Assembly (NCBI RefSeq): GCF_019968905.1
Contig: NZ_CP079946.1
Location: 7,475,356-7,539,355, forward strand
Reading direction: 5' to 3'
DNA length: 64,000 bases
Source of the DNA: Corallococcus sp. EGB
GTDB taxonomy: Bacteria > Myxococcota > Myxococcia > Myxococcales > Myxococcaceae
In this document: positions 1-8,400 of the stretch, piece after piece
Position numbering within the stretch: position 1 is the first letter of the stretch
Layout: each line of letters begins with the position of its first letter
Position numbers and translations under genes: made by a program
The notes under the pieces: generated by a model
What the model was told of the DNA's origin: nothing
The model's database searches: none
What the model saw: only the letters and a program-made list of their open reading frames with translations

Positions 1-61
1 AATCGCACCTCACACAGCCTCTTTGCTTCGCTGACGAAGTGAAGCAGAGGTGGCACAATAG

Positions 62-96
62 ATGGGGTGCCCGGGCATAGTCGGGCACCCCATTTT
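62..96 (+). terminator. Rho-independent terminator, probably of an upstream pilA
   Basis: A perfect 12-bp inverted repeat (atggggtgcccg at 62-73, cgggcaccccat at 82-93, 8-nt loop) is followed by a short T run at 93-96. It lies 15 bases before the first ATG of the window. Bases 1-61 hold no gene but contain a second, bulged hairpin (arms around 18-29 and 42-51). In M. xanthus pilA lies directly upstream of pilG, so this terminator most likely ends pilA; that gene itself is outside the window, so this is inference. Confidence 0.8.
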
Positions 97-110
97 CGTT
101 GGTTGAAGCC

Positions 111-1034
111 ATGATCAAGGTGTTGGACCTGCTGAGATTCGCCCCGGGCCTGCTGCTGCTGGCCACCCTGTCCGCGCCGCCGGGCCGTCCTGCCCAGAAG
201 CAGGGAGGCGGTCCCCTCCTTCCACGCCCCGGCCTGCTCCAGACGCTTTTCAAGTCCCAGCAGGGGCTGGTCACGGACTACTTCTGGATCATGATGATGA
301 ACCGCATCGGCATCGCCGTGCGGCCAGATCAGTACCGGGACGTGTACGACTACGCGGAACTCGTCACCGACCTGGATCCGAAGTTCCGACAGGCCTACCT
401 CTACGGCGGCATCACCATCCCCGTGCACCTGGGGCGTGAGAAGTACGCCAACACCGCGGAGTCGACCCGGTTGCTGCGCAAGGGGCTCCAGCACCTGCCG
501 GACAACGAGCAGATCGCCTTCCAGCTTGCCTACAACCTGATGTTCTTCGACAAGAACTACAAGGAGGCGGCGGACATCATCCAGGAGCTGTCCAAGCGGC
601 CGGACGCACCTCCATGGTACTCGGCGCTCGCCACGCGCCTGTATGCGCAGTCCGGCGACTTCGACAACAGCCTCTCCTTGAGCATGGCCTTGCGCGACGG
701 CGCCCAGGACGAAGAGACGCGCGAGTTCTATGCTCACCGGGTGGAGGAGATCCGCCAGGAGCGGATCCTGCGTGACCTGGATGCGGCCATCCAGCACTAC
801 AAGGCCCGGGAGGGGCACCTGCCCGACGGGCTGGCGGCCCTGGTCACCTCAGGCGACCTGCCCCGGATCCCGGAGGATCCGTTGGGAGGCAAGCTCTTCC
901 TGGGTGAGGATGGCCGCGCGTACTCCGACGCGGTGAAGTTCCGCATGGAACTCATCCAGGACGAGCGCGACGAGAACGGCGAACGCCTGGTGCCCAAGCC
1001 CCGAGTCACGACCCATGACGAATCCCAACCCTGA
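111..1034 (+). CDS. pilG: PilG-like TPR protein of the type IV pilus transporter
   Basis: 307-residue protein with an N-terminal hydrophobic segment (about residues 5-16) and a helical repeat region resembling TPRs (about 70-210). The C-terminal stretch PDGLAALVTSG...IPEDPLGG resembles the C-terminal part of pseudopilins. I chose ATG 111 over TTG 99 because the upstream TTG sits close to the terminator and adds only four residues. The stop lies 20 bases inside the next gene (ABC ATPase), so the two are translationally linked. In M. xanthus pilG precedes the ABC genes pilH and pilI and is needed for pilus assembly. The name rests on position, length and this partnership; PilG has no clear biochemical function. 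Confidence 0.7.
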   Translation: MIKVLDLLRFAPGLLLLATLSAPPGRPAQKQGGGPLLPRPGLLQTLFKSQQGLVTDYFWIMMMNRIGIAVRPDQYRDVYDYAELVTDLDPKFRQAYLYGGITIPVHLGREKYANTAESTRLLRKGLQHLPDNEQIAFQLAYNLMFFDKNYKEAADIIQELSKRPDAPPWYSALATRLYAQSGDFDNSLSLSMALRDGAQDEETREFYAHRVEEIRQERILRDLDAAIQHYKAREGHLPDGLAALVTSGDLPRIPEDPLGGKLFLGEDGRAYSDAVKFRMELIQDERDENGERLVPKPRVTTHDESQP

Positions 1035-1995
1035 AGCCCCGCCCATCCTGGCGCAGGGACTCCACAAGACCTACAAGGTCGGCTTCTGGTTCAACCGCAC
1101 CGTCCGGGCGCTCCAGTCCATGGACCTGCGGGTGGATGCAGGGCAGATCTACGGCCTTCTGGGTCCCAATGGCGCGGGCAAGTCCACGACCATCAAGATC
1201 CTGATGAACCTCGTGCGCCCCAGCGGGGGCACGGCGCAACTCTTCGGCAAGCCCGTGGAGGACGCAGAGACGCGCAGGCTGGTGGGCTTCGTGCCGGAGA
1301 ACCCCGCCCCCTACGAGTACCTCACAGGCCGGGAGTTCGTGACGCTGGCCGGGCAGTTGGCGGGCCTGTCCGGCCAGGAGCTGGACACGCGCGTCACGGA
1401 GGTGCTGGGCGCCGTGGAGATGGCAGGCGCGGAGAAGTTGCAGATCCGCCGCTACTCCAAGGGCATGGTGCAGCGCGTGGCACTGGCGCAGGCGCTGGTG
1501 GGCCGGCCCAAGCTGCTCATCCTGGACGAGCCCACGAGCGGCCTGGATCCCCTGGGACGCCGACAGATGCGCGACCTCATCCTGGCGGAGCGGACCAAGG
1601 GAACCACCGTGCTGTTCTGCAGCCACATCATCCCGGACGTGGAGTCGCTCTGCGACCGGCTGGCGGTGCTGGTGGGTGGACGACGGGTGCGCGAAGGCAG
1701 CGTGCAGGAGCTGGTGTCCGCGCAGGTCCCCACGGTGGAGGTGGTGGTGGAGGGGATGAACTCCGAACAGGTGCGCGGCCTGGGCATCCCCCTGGAGTCG
1801 GTGCAGGCCCTGGACGGACGCGTGATGTTGCAGGTGGCCGACGTGGACAGCCAGCGGCTGTTGGGAGGCGTGCTGGGTGCGGGCGGCCGGGTGAACCGGA
1901 TGCAGCCGGCTCGCTTTTCCCTGGAGCAGCTGTTCATGAACGCGCTGAAGGAATCTGGCCGCGCGACGAGCGTGGGTGGGGAGATCAACACGTGA
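1015..1995 (+). CDS. pilH: ABC transporter ATP-binding protein PilH
   Basis: 326 residues, a full ABC nucleotide-binding domain. Walker A GPNGAGKST lies at about 50-58, the signature segment YSKGMVQRVALAQAL at about 145-159, and Walker B plus D-loop LLILDEPTSGLD at about 167-178, followed by the switch His in FCSH. A regulatory C-terminal domain of about 100 residues follows, as in the CcmA/NatA-type class that pairs with ABC-2 permeases. The start overlaps the end of pilG, and the permease gene starts inside this gene's stop region. Known in M. xanthus: PilH is required for type IV pili. The transported substrate is not established. Confidence 0.85.
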   Translation: MTNPNPEAPPILAQGLHKTYKVGFWFNRTVRALQSMDLRVDAGQIYGLLGPNGAGKSTTIKILMNLVRPSGGTAQLFGKPVEDAETRRLVGFVPENPAPYEYLTGREFVTLAGQLAGLSGQELDTRVTEVLGAVEMAGAEKLQIRRYSKGMVQRVALAQALVGRPKLLILDEPTSGLDPLGRRQMRDLILAERTKGTTVLFCSHIIPDVESLCDRLAVLVGGRRVREGSVQELVSAQVPTVEVVVEGMNSEQVRGLGIPLESVQALDGRVMLQVADVDSQRLLGGVLGAGGRVNRMQPARFSLEQLFMNALKESGRATSVGGEINT

Positions 1996-2759
1996 GCGCC
2001 TTCTCCGCGATGATGTGGAATGGCTTTCGCGAGGCGCGCCGCAACCGGGTGACGGTGGTGGTGGGCGTGTTCGCCGCGGTGGTGCTGCTGTCATCCTCGC
2101 TGGTGACGGAGGTGACGGTCGCGACGTTCGACCGCGTGCTGACGGACTTCGGCCTGGGGATGATGAGCCTCATCCTCGTCTTCCTCACCATCTTCCTGTC
2201 CAGCAGCCTGCTCAGCCGGGAGATTGAACGGCGCACCATCTTCCTGGTGGTGAGCAAGCCCGTATCGCGCCGTCAGTTCCTGCTGGCGCGGCTGGCGGGC
2301 AACATGCTGACACTGGGCGTGCTGCTGGTGGCGATGACGCTCATCTTCCTGGGCGAGTTGCTGCTCTTCGGCGCGGACATCACGTCCACGCAGTTGCTGG
2401 CGAGCGCGGGGCTGTGGTTCGAACTGCTCATCCTCAGCAGCGTGGGCATCCTCTTCTCCAGCTTTGCCGGGCCGGCCGTGTCCGCCATCGCGACCACGGG
2501 CATGTACTTCACCGGACACCTGACGGGGGACCTGTACATGCTCGCCAGCCGTTCGGAGAGCAGCGCGGTCCAGGCGATTGGCAAGACCATCTACTACCTG
2601 CTGCCCAACCTGGAGCGGGTGAACTTCCGCCCCCAGGCCACGTACGCACTGCCTGTGGACGCGGCCACGTTCTTCTCTGGCGTGGGCTACAGCCTGGCGT
2701 GGACGCTGGTGCTCATCACCCTGGCCATCGCCATCTTCGAGCGGCGCGACTTCCGCTAG
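1992..2759 (+). CDS. pilI: ABC-2 type permease PilI
   Basis: 255-residue integral membrane protein with about six hydrophobic segments (for example VVVGVFAAVVLLSS near the N-terminus and LAWTLVLITLAIAIF at the C-terminus). It has the cytoplasmic loop LLSREIERRTIFLVVSKPVSR, the coupling region typical of ABC-2 permeases. The GTG start at 1992 overlaps the pilH stop (GTGA arrangement), so synthesis of ATPase and permease is coupled. Its TAG stop shares the tetranucleotide CTAG with the stop of the convergent gene on the other strand, leaving no room for a terminator between them. Together pilG-pilH-pilI form one operon. Confidence 0.82.
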   Translation: MSAFSAMMWNGFREARRNRVTVVVGVFAAVVLLSSSLVTEVTVATFDRVLTDFGLGMMSLILVFLTIFLSSSLLSREIERRTIFLVVSKPVSRRQFLLARLAGNMLTLGVLLVAMTLIFLGELLLFGADITSTQLLASAGLWFELLILSSVGILFSSFAGPAVSAIATTGMYFTGHLTGDLYMLASRSESSAVQAIGKTIYYLLPNLERVNFRPQATYALPVDAATFFSGVGYSLAWTLVLITLAIAIFERRDFR

Positions 2760-5134
2760 GAGGCCACCGCCCGGCGCCTGGGGATGAAGCGCGTCCCCAG
2801 GCAGGCCAGGAGAAGCCCCAGCCACGCGGTCGCCCCCACGAGGAGCCCTGCCGTCAAGCCGGGCGTGCGGTAGTGGAGTTCCACCACGTGTCTCCCGGCA
2901 GGGACCGCCACCGCGCGGACCGCGACGTTGGCGGGCAGGATGGAGACGTCCTGTCCGTCCAGCGTGGCGCGCCAGCCCGGTTGGAAGGCCTCGTTGACGA
3001 CGAGGACCGCGGGGGCAGGCGCCTCCACCTCCACCGAGAGGTGCTCCGGCGTACCCGGGGACTCACGCACCGTCCCCAGGGACTCCTCCGGCGTGGGAGG
3101 CAGCGGAGCCGAACACTCCACGACAGCAACGTCCGGCGGAGGCAGCGTGGCGGCCGTCATCCGCCGCGCAGCCTCGGCCCGGTCTGCCACGCATTCAGGA
3201 CGGGCCAGGAAGACACGCGGCATGGCGTCCGCGTACTCCACCAGCGTCAGGCCCAACCGCGGGTCCGCAAAGGAGCTCCGCGCGGACAGCTGCGGCCCCA
3301 GCGTCGAGAGCTCCGACGTTGCGCACGCGAGGAACCGGGTGCCCAGCCGAGGCGCGAGCCGCGTGAACCATTGCATCCGGTCCGCCTTGAGCTGGCGCAC
3401 GCGGGGGCTGACGCCGGGCAGGTACTCGTTCGCGCTCTCCATGCCCGATAGCGCCACCATGTCCGGGGCCAGGGCGGACAACAGCATCAGATGCAGGCTG
3501 TCGTTGTAGTTCAGCCCGGGCAGGCGCGGCGGCGCGGTCTCGCGCAGCGACGAGGCCACGCGGATGGGCTCCCCCGGCGGGACCGACGCGCGAATGCGCT
3601 CGACGAAGGCGGGGGGAGTACTCAGCAGTTCCTCCGGGGACAGCTGGTAGAGCGGCTCGTTGGCTCGCATCAGCGAGCCCCACTGGAGGACCACCAGCAG
3701 GGCGCCTTGCAAGGTGGGCCACTCGCGCAGCAGGACCAGCACAGCGCAGGCGAACGCGAGCACCGCCGCGGCCCCCGTGACCGCGACGGCGTTGGTGGAC
3801 AGCCCCTGGAGCACGGGCTCGGGGACGTCCGGCCAACGTACGCGCAACCAGTGCTCGCTCCACCACCGCCCTCTCCATTCGGCCAGCGCGAGCGCCGCGC
3901 ATGGCAGCCCGAGGAGCACCCCCACCCACGTGACGGCCCGCTCCCGGCGCCCCATGCCCAGGCACCGCTTCCACCCCAGACCCGCCGCGATCGCGAGTCC
4001 CAACGACACGAGCGGCACCAGCTTCTCCGGGTAGCGGAAGGGCCTCCAGAACGGCACGAGGTGATAGGCCCAGCCGTACACCGGCAGTGCGTCGCCCAGG
4101 CAGAGCGCGAGCAGCAGCCCCCAGAGCGCCACAAAGGCCCACGCGCGCCATTGCCGGATGGAGGCGACCAGCCCCGCCACAGCCAGCACGCAGGCGGGAG
4201 TTCCCAGGTACACCGAATCCACCCAGACACGGCCGAACCCTCCCGACGGGACCAGGTGCGTCACGACGATGTAGGGGATGCCCTGGGTGCCCTGGGCGTC
4301 CGCCAGAAAGGGGCCCATGAGGAGCTCCCAGAGCCGCAGCGGGTGGAGTGAGAAGCGCTGGGCCTCTCCCAGCGAGCGCGCGCCGGGCTCCGAGGCCGCG
4401 GCGAGCGCCGCGGCTGGCAGGAGCTGCGGCGCGGCCAGCAGGCCCCCCGCGAGAATGAGCAGCGCGCAGGCCCCCACACGTCGGCGCCAAGGTCCGGCGA
4501 GTGGATCCAGGGCCGTCAGGCACACGATGAGCGCGTTGGCCATGACGAAGGCCTGGGCGTCTCCGGCGAATGCCAGCAGGGCCAGCGCCATGCCTGCGAG
4601 AGTCAGCCGGAGGAGACCCGGCTGACGGAGGTAGCGCAGCGTCAGCCAGAGCACCGCGGGGAGCGTGCTCGCCGCCTGGAGGTACTTGGGGTTGCTGGTG
4701 CTGCAGACCAGGTAGCCACAGAACGCGAACGTCACGCCCGCGAAGAGCGCGCCGGCCCGAGGGACGTCCCAGGAGCGGACCAGGGCGTACGTCCCGCCCA
4801 GCGCCACGGGAAAACAGACGAGCAGCGTCACCTTCGCGGCGAGCCCGAGCGGCAATACGAGATGCAGCCACATCGTCGGGTGGAACATCCCGGTGATGAA
4901 GATGCCGGGAAAGGACTGGCCCAGGCCGTCGTAGGGGAGCCAGTCAGGGAACTCGAACGCGGCGACGCGCGAGGCCCAATAGTGCCGCATGGGATAGAAG
5001 TCCCGCAGCGTGTCCCCGCCCATGAAGACGTCGGACGTGGTGAGCGCCCGGAAGAAGAAGAGTCCGAACAAGAGCCCCGCCAGCGCCACCCGCCCCCACC
5101 GCCCGACCGCTGTCCCACGCTCCGCGTCGCTCAT
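2756..5134 (-). CDS. YfhO-family multi-pass membrane protein
   Basis: 792 residues when started at ATG 5134 (MSDAERGT); the open frame runs further upstream but that part is low-complexity and overlaps the neighbouring gene. An N-terminal membrane segment is followed by GGDTLRDFYPMRHYW, the Asp-containing first periplasmic loop typical of the YfhO / GT-C-like family. About a dozen further hydrophobic segments follow. The last 200 residues are a soluble beta-rich domain (EAFQPGWRATLDGQ) closed by a final membrane helix, as in YfhO proteins. Such proteins are thought to transfer sugars from lipid carriers to cell-surface targets. It follows a TMTC-like gene by 50 bases, suggesting a joint role in surface glycosylation, perhaps of pilus components; this last point is speculation. 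Confidence 0.75.
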   Translation of the reverse strand: MSDAERGTAVGRWGRVALAGLLFGLFFFRALTTSDVFMGGDTLRDFYPMRHYWASRVAAFEFPDWLPYDGLGQSFPGIFITGMFHPTMWLHLVLPLGLAAKVTLLVCFPVALGGTYALVRSWDVPRAGALFAGVTFAFCGYLVCSTSNPKYLQAASTLPAVLWLTLRYLRQPGLLRLTLAGMALALLAFAGDAQAFVMANALIVCLTALDPLAGPWRRRVGACALLILAGGLLAAPQLLPAAALAAASEPGARSLGEAQRFSLHPLRLWELLMGPFLADAQGTQGIPYIVVTHLVPSGGFGRVWVDSVYLGTPACVLAVAGLVASIRQWRAWAFVALWGLLLALCLGDALPVYGWAYHLVPFWRPFRYPEKLVPLVSLGLAIAAGLGWKRCLGMGRRERAVTWVGVLLGLPCAALALAEWRGRWWSEHWLRVRWPDVPEPVLQGLSTNAVAVTGAAAVLAFACAVLVLLREWPTLQGALLVVLQWGSLMRANEPLYQLSPEELLSTPPAFVERIRASVPPGEPIRVASSLRETAPPRLPGLNYNDSLHLMLLSALAPDMVALSGMESANEYLPGVSPRVRQLKADRMQWFTRLAPRLGTRFLACATSELSTLGPQLSARSSFADPRLGLTLVEYADAMPRVFLARPECVADRAEAARRMTAATLPPPDVAVVECSAPLPPTPEESLGTVRESPGTPEHLSVEVEAPAPAVLVVNEAFQPGWRATLDGQDVSILPANVAVRAVAVPAGRHVVELHYRTPGLTAGLLVGATAWLGLLLACLGTRFIPRRRAVAS

Positions 5135-5184
5135 CGCGCTCCCTGGCCGCCTGGCCCGCCGCGCCCGACCATAGCGGACCGCTC

Positions 5185-6939
5185 TCAGCGTGGTGGCGAG
5201 GAAGCCGCGGCCCGGGCCTCCGCCAACGCCTTGCGCGCGGGCTCCAGGCCCGGCGACAGGCGAAGGGCCTCCTCCAACGGCGCGACGGCCTCCGCTGCGC
5301 GGCCTGCCCGCACCAGTGTGCGGCCCAGTTCCAGCAATGAATCCACGCGCTGGGGCGACAGCCGGAGCGCGTCCTGGAAGCGTGCGATGGCCGCCTCCAG
5401 GTCCCCCTCCCGGCGGGACACGAGCCCCAGGTTGTGCCACGCGACGGGGTTGGACGGCATGAGCCGCGCCGTCCACTCGAACTCCCGCCGCGCCTCCGGC
5501 ATCCGCCCCGCTTTCGCGTACGCCACCGCGAGGTTGTTGTGGACGCGGAAGTCTCCCGGAAGGAAGCGGGCGGCGAGTTCCAACTCTGGAAGGGCCGCGT
5601 CCAGCCGTCCCGCGTTCAGGTGGAGGTCGCCCAGCTTCACGTGGATGAGGGGCCGGTCCGCTGCATGCGCCTGGACGTAGGTCCAGAGCGACAGCTCATC
5701 GCGCCACGTCGGCACGTACGCCAGCGTCAGCGCCGCGAAGACCGCCAGCACGCCTCCGGACGCGAGCGCCAGCGTCCTCGCGCCTCCGGGCCACTTCCGC
5801 AGTGCCTCGCGCAGGGCCAGGCCCACCAGGAGCACGAAGCCAACCGACGGCAGGTACAGGTACCGCTCGGCATACGCGTCCACACCCCGCGCCTGCAGCA
5901 CCCAGGCGGGCACCAGAGGCACCCCCAGCCACACCAGCCCCGCCCCCGCGATGGCGTGTCTCCTGCGCCAGGCCCAGATGGCCAGCGCCACCAGGCCCAC
6001 GAGGAGCGCACATCCCAGCCCCACGCGGGCATCCAGCAGGGAGCGCACGGGCCCTTCCGGAGACACCACAGCCAATGGCGAGGGCCACAGCAGCTTGCCA
6101 CCCAGGTCCGCGGGAAACGCCAGCAGCCCTCCGAGCCGCGACCCGCCTCCAGCACCGGGAGCCTCCGGCAGCCCCCCGCGCAGGGCCGTCAGCCGCAGCA
6201 CCGCGTACATGCCCCCCCCCACGCACAAGAGCGCGTAACGCCGGGCCTGCGAGCCCAGCCCGCCGCGCTCCAATGGGGAGGCGGTGGCGCGCTCCAGGCT
6301 CCACAGGAGCACGGGCAACACGAAAGCGGTCTCCTTGAGGAGCAGGGCCGCGAGCCACGCCCCCGAAGCCGCCACCGTCCTGAGCGGTGTCGCGGGGACA
6401 GGCAGCCACAACCGCGCCGCCACCACCAGCAGCAGGGCCATGCCCACGTCCATGGCGCCGCTCACCCAGGCGACCGCCTCCGTGTGGACCGGATGAAGCG
6501 CGAAGAGGAGCGCGCCTCCCAGCGAGGCCCAGGCCCCGGCGCCACCATCCTCCACGGGACGAGAGCGAACCAGACACGCGCGCAGCAGCCAGAGCACCCC
6601 CGCCGATACCGCGGCGTGCGCCATCATGAGCGCCAGATGGTGGACCCACGCCGCAGGGCCAGCCATCCGCCGCAGCACGAAGAGGACCACATGCAGCAGG
6701 GGGCGGTAGTAATGGTTCCGGACGTCTTGCGCGGTGGACGACTCGAGGAAGCCGAACAGGGGCTGGCCAAAGGACTCGCGCACCCCCGCGAGCGAGCGCG
6801 GCCACGGGTTCTCCAGCACGAGCTGCACGTCGTCGTAGACGAACCCGTTCGCCAGGGTGCCCGCGAACACGAGCAGCGCGGACAGGGCCACCGCACCGTA
6901 CTGGAGCGAAGGACGAAGAGACAGGGAAGGTGGCGGCAT
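5185..6939 (-). CDS. TMTC-like membrane protein with C-terminal TPRs
   Basis: 584 residues from ATG 6939, preceded by a good GAAGG ribosome site; a GTG at 6960 would also be possible. The first membrane helix leads into FVYDDVQLVLEN and then NHYYRPLLHVVLF, matching the acidic first loop and the YRPL motif of TMTC / GT-C glycosyltransferases. Roughly ten membrane helices follow. From about residue 420 there are four to five TPRs (HVKLGDLHLNAGRLDAALPE, NPVAWHNLGLVSRREGDLEA). The gene begins 21 bases after the pilR stop, so it may be read with the pil operon. A role in O-glycosylation is known for eukaryotic TMTCs; for bacterial members it is inferred. Confidence 0.72.
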   Translation of the reverse strand: MPPPSLSLRPSLQYGAVALSALLVFAGTLANGFVYDDVQLVLENPWPRSLAGVRESFGQPLFGFLESSTAQDVRNHYYRPLLHVVLFVLRRMAGPAAWVHHLALMMAHAAVSAGVLWLLRACLVRSRPVEDGGAGAWASLGGALLFALHPVHTEAVAWVSGAMDVGMALLLVVAARLWLPVPATPLRTVAASGAWLAALLLKETAFVLPVLLWSLERATASPLERGGLGSQARRYALLCVGGGMYAVLRLTALRGGLPEAPGAGGGSRLGGLLAFPADLGGKLLWPSPLAVVSPEGPVRSLLDARVGLGCALLVGLVALAIWAWRRRHAIAGAGLVWLGVPLVPAWVLQARGVDAYAERYLYLPSVGFVLLVGLALREALRKWPGGARTLALASGGVLAVFAALTLAYVPTWRDELSLWTYVQAHAADRPLIHVKLGDLHLNAGRLDAALPELELAARFLPGDFRVHNNLAVAYAKAGRMPEARREFEWTARLMPSNPVAWHNLGLVSRREGDLEAAIARFQDALRLSPQRVDSLLELGRTLVRAGRAAEAVAPLEEALRLSPGLEPARKALAEARAAASSPPR

Positions 6940-6960
6940 CGGGAGAGACCTTCGAACCAC

Positions 6961-8400
6961 TCAGCCCACGCGCGTGTTGCCGGGCTCGTCCAGTTCGTCC
7001 GTGAGGCCGTGCTTCGCCAGCCGGTAGCGGAAGGAGCGGAACGACAGGCCCAGGAGCTCCGCGGCGCGCGTCTTCACCCCCTGCGCCTGCTTGAGCGCGG
7101 CCAGCAGGTGCCGGCGCTCGTGGTCGTCCAGGTGCCGCTCCAGGTTGAAGCCCTGTCCCAGCACCGGCTCGCCGGTGTCACCCGGGCGGGCCTGCGGCTC
7201 CGCCTCTCCGCGCACGGAGGGCGGCAGCGTCGCGGGTGAGAGCACGTCCGTGTCCGACAGCGTGGCCGCGCGCTCCACCATGTTCTGCAGCTGGCGCACG
7301 TTGCCCGGAAAGGCGTAGCGCTCCATCAACGCCAGCGTCTCCGGCGCGAAGCGCAGCCCCGGGCGCCCCAGCTCCTCCGCCAGGCGCGACAGGAAGTGCG
7401 TCGCCAGGGCCGGGATGTCCTCCGGCCGCTCGCGCAGCGGGGGCAGCTCCAGCGTGATGACGTTGAGCCGGTAGAAGAGGTCCTCGCGGAAGCGGCCCGC
7501 CTTCACCTCCGCCTCCAGCCTGCGGTTGGTGGCCGCGATGACGCGCGCCTGGAAGGGGATCTCCGCCGCGCTGCCCACCGGCTTCACCTTGCGCTCCTGC
7601 AGCACGCGCAACAGCTTCACCTGCGTGGCCAGGGGCATCTCCCCCACCTCGTCCAGCATCACCGTGCCCTCGCCCGCGGAGATGAGCAGGCCCTGCCGCT
7701 CGTGCGTGGCGCCGGTGAAGGACCCGCGCATGTGCCCGAAGAGCTCGCTCTCCAGCACGCCCTCGTTGAGGGCCGCGCAGTTGAAGGGCAGGAAGGGCTG
7801 CGCCGCGCGGTGGCCCCGCAGGTGGACGGCCCGCGCCACCAACTCCTTGCCGGTGCCACTCTCCCCCGTCACCAGCACCGTGCTGCGCCCCGGCGCCACC
7901 TTCTCCACCAGCTGCCACACGGCGCGCATGCGGGCGCTGGTGCCCACGAGCAGCCCGCCCAGCCCGGGCAACAGCCGCGCCTTCAGCGTGCTGTTCTCCT
8001 GGCGCAGCGCGCGCTTCTCCAGCGCCTTGTGCACCAGGAGCCGCAGCTCCTCGTTGTCGAAGGGCTTGCAGATGTAGTCGTAGGCGCCCTCGCGCATGGC
8101 CTCCACCGCGGAGGACGGCGTGCCGAAGGCGGTGATGAGCACCACCTCCGGCGGCTCCTTGAGCGCTCTCGCCGCGCGCAGCACGTCCAGGCCGCTGCCC
8201 GCCGCCCCCAGCTTCATGTCGGAGATGACCAGGTCCACCGGATCCCTGGCCAGCACCGCGCGGGCGGGCTCCACGCCGGGCACGCTCGTCACCGCGTAGC
8301 CCTCGCGCACGAGCAATATCTCCAGGTACTCGCGCATGGACAGCTCGTCGTCCACCACCAGCACGTGGCCGCGCGGGCCGCTGTCGTGGGCGAGTGTCAC
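6961..8400 (-). CDS. pilR: Sigma-54-dependent response regulator PilR
   Basis: 479 residues. The receiver domain has the acidic pair D17-D18, phospho-acceptor D61 in VISDMKLG, and the conserved Lys in CKPFD. The sigma-54 AAA+ domain has Walker A GESGTGKE and a GSFTGA loop (the usual GAFTGA with Ser for Ala). The C-terminal Fis-type helix-turn-helix contains AELLGLSFRSFRYRL. The GTG start at 8400 overlaps the pilS stop by four bases (GTGA), so sensor and regulator are coupled. Longer in-frame upstream sequence is shadow of pilS. By analogy with M. xanthus and Pseudomonas it would control pilA transcription from a sigma-54 promoter. Confidence 0.93.
   Translation of the reverse strand: MTLAHDSGPRGHVLVVDDELSMREYLEILLVREGYAVTSVPGVEPARAVLARDPVDLVISDMKLGAAGSGLDVLRAARALKEPPEVVLITAFGTPSSAVEAMREGAYDYICKPFDNEELRLLVHKALEKRALRQENSTLKARLLPGLGGLLVGTSARMRAVWQLVEKVAPGRSTVLVTGESGTGKELVARAVHLRGHRAAQPFLPFNCAALNEGVLESELFGHMRGSFTGATHERQGLLISAGEGTVMLDEVGEMPLATQVKLLRVLQERKVKPVGSAAEIPFQARVIAATNRRLEAEVKAGRFREDLFYRLNVITLELPPLRERPEDIPALATHFLSRLAEELGRPGLRFAPETLALMERYAFPGNVRQLQNMVERAATLSDTDVLSPATLPPSVRGEAEPQARPGDTGEPVLGQGFNLERHLDDHERRHLLAALKQAQGVKTRAAELLGLSFRSFRYRLAKHGLTDELDEPGNTRVG

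Noticed and set aside
3195-4871. 558-codon second minus-strand frame inside the YfhO-like gene
   Set aside because: Overlaps the YfhO-like gene in another frame; Arg/Ala/Gly-rich without hydrophobic helices.
5135-5476. N-terminal extension of the YfhO-like protein by 114 codons
   Set aside because: The extra part is Gly/Pro/Arg-rich and lies over the TMTC-like gene; the ATG at 5134 leads straight into the first membrane helix.
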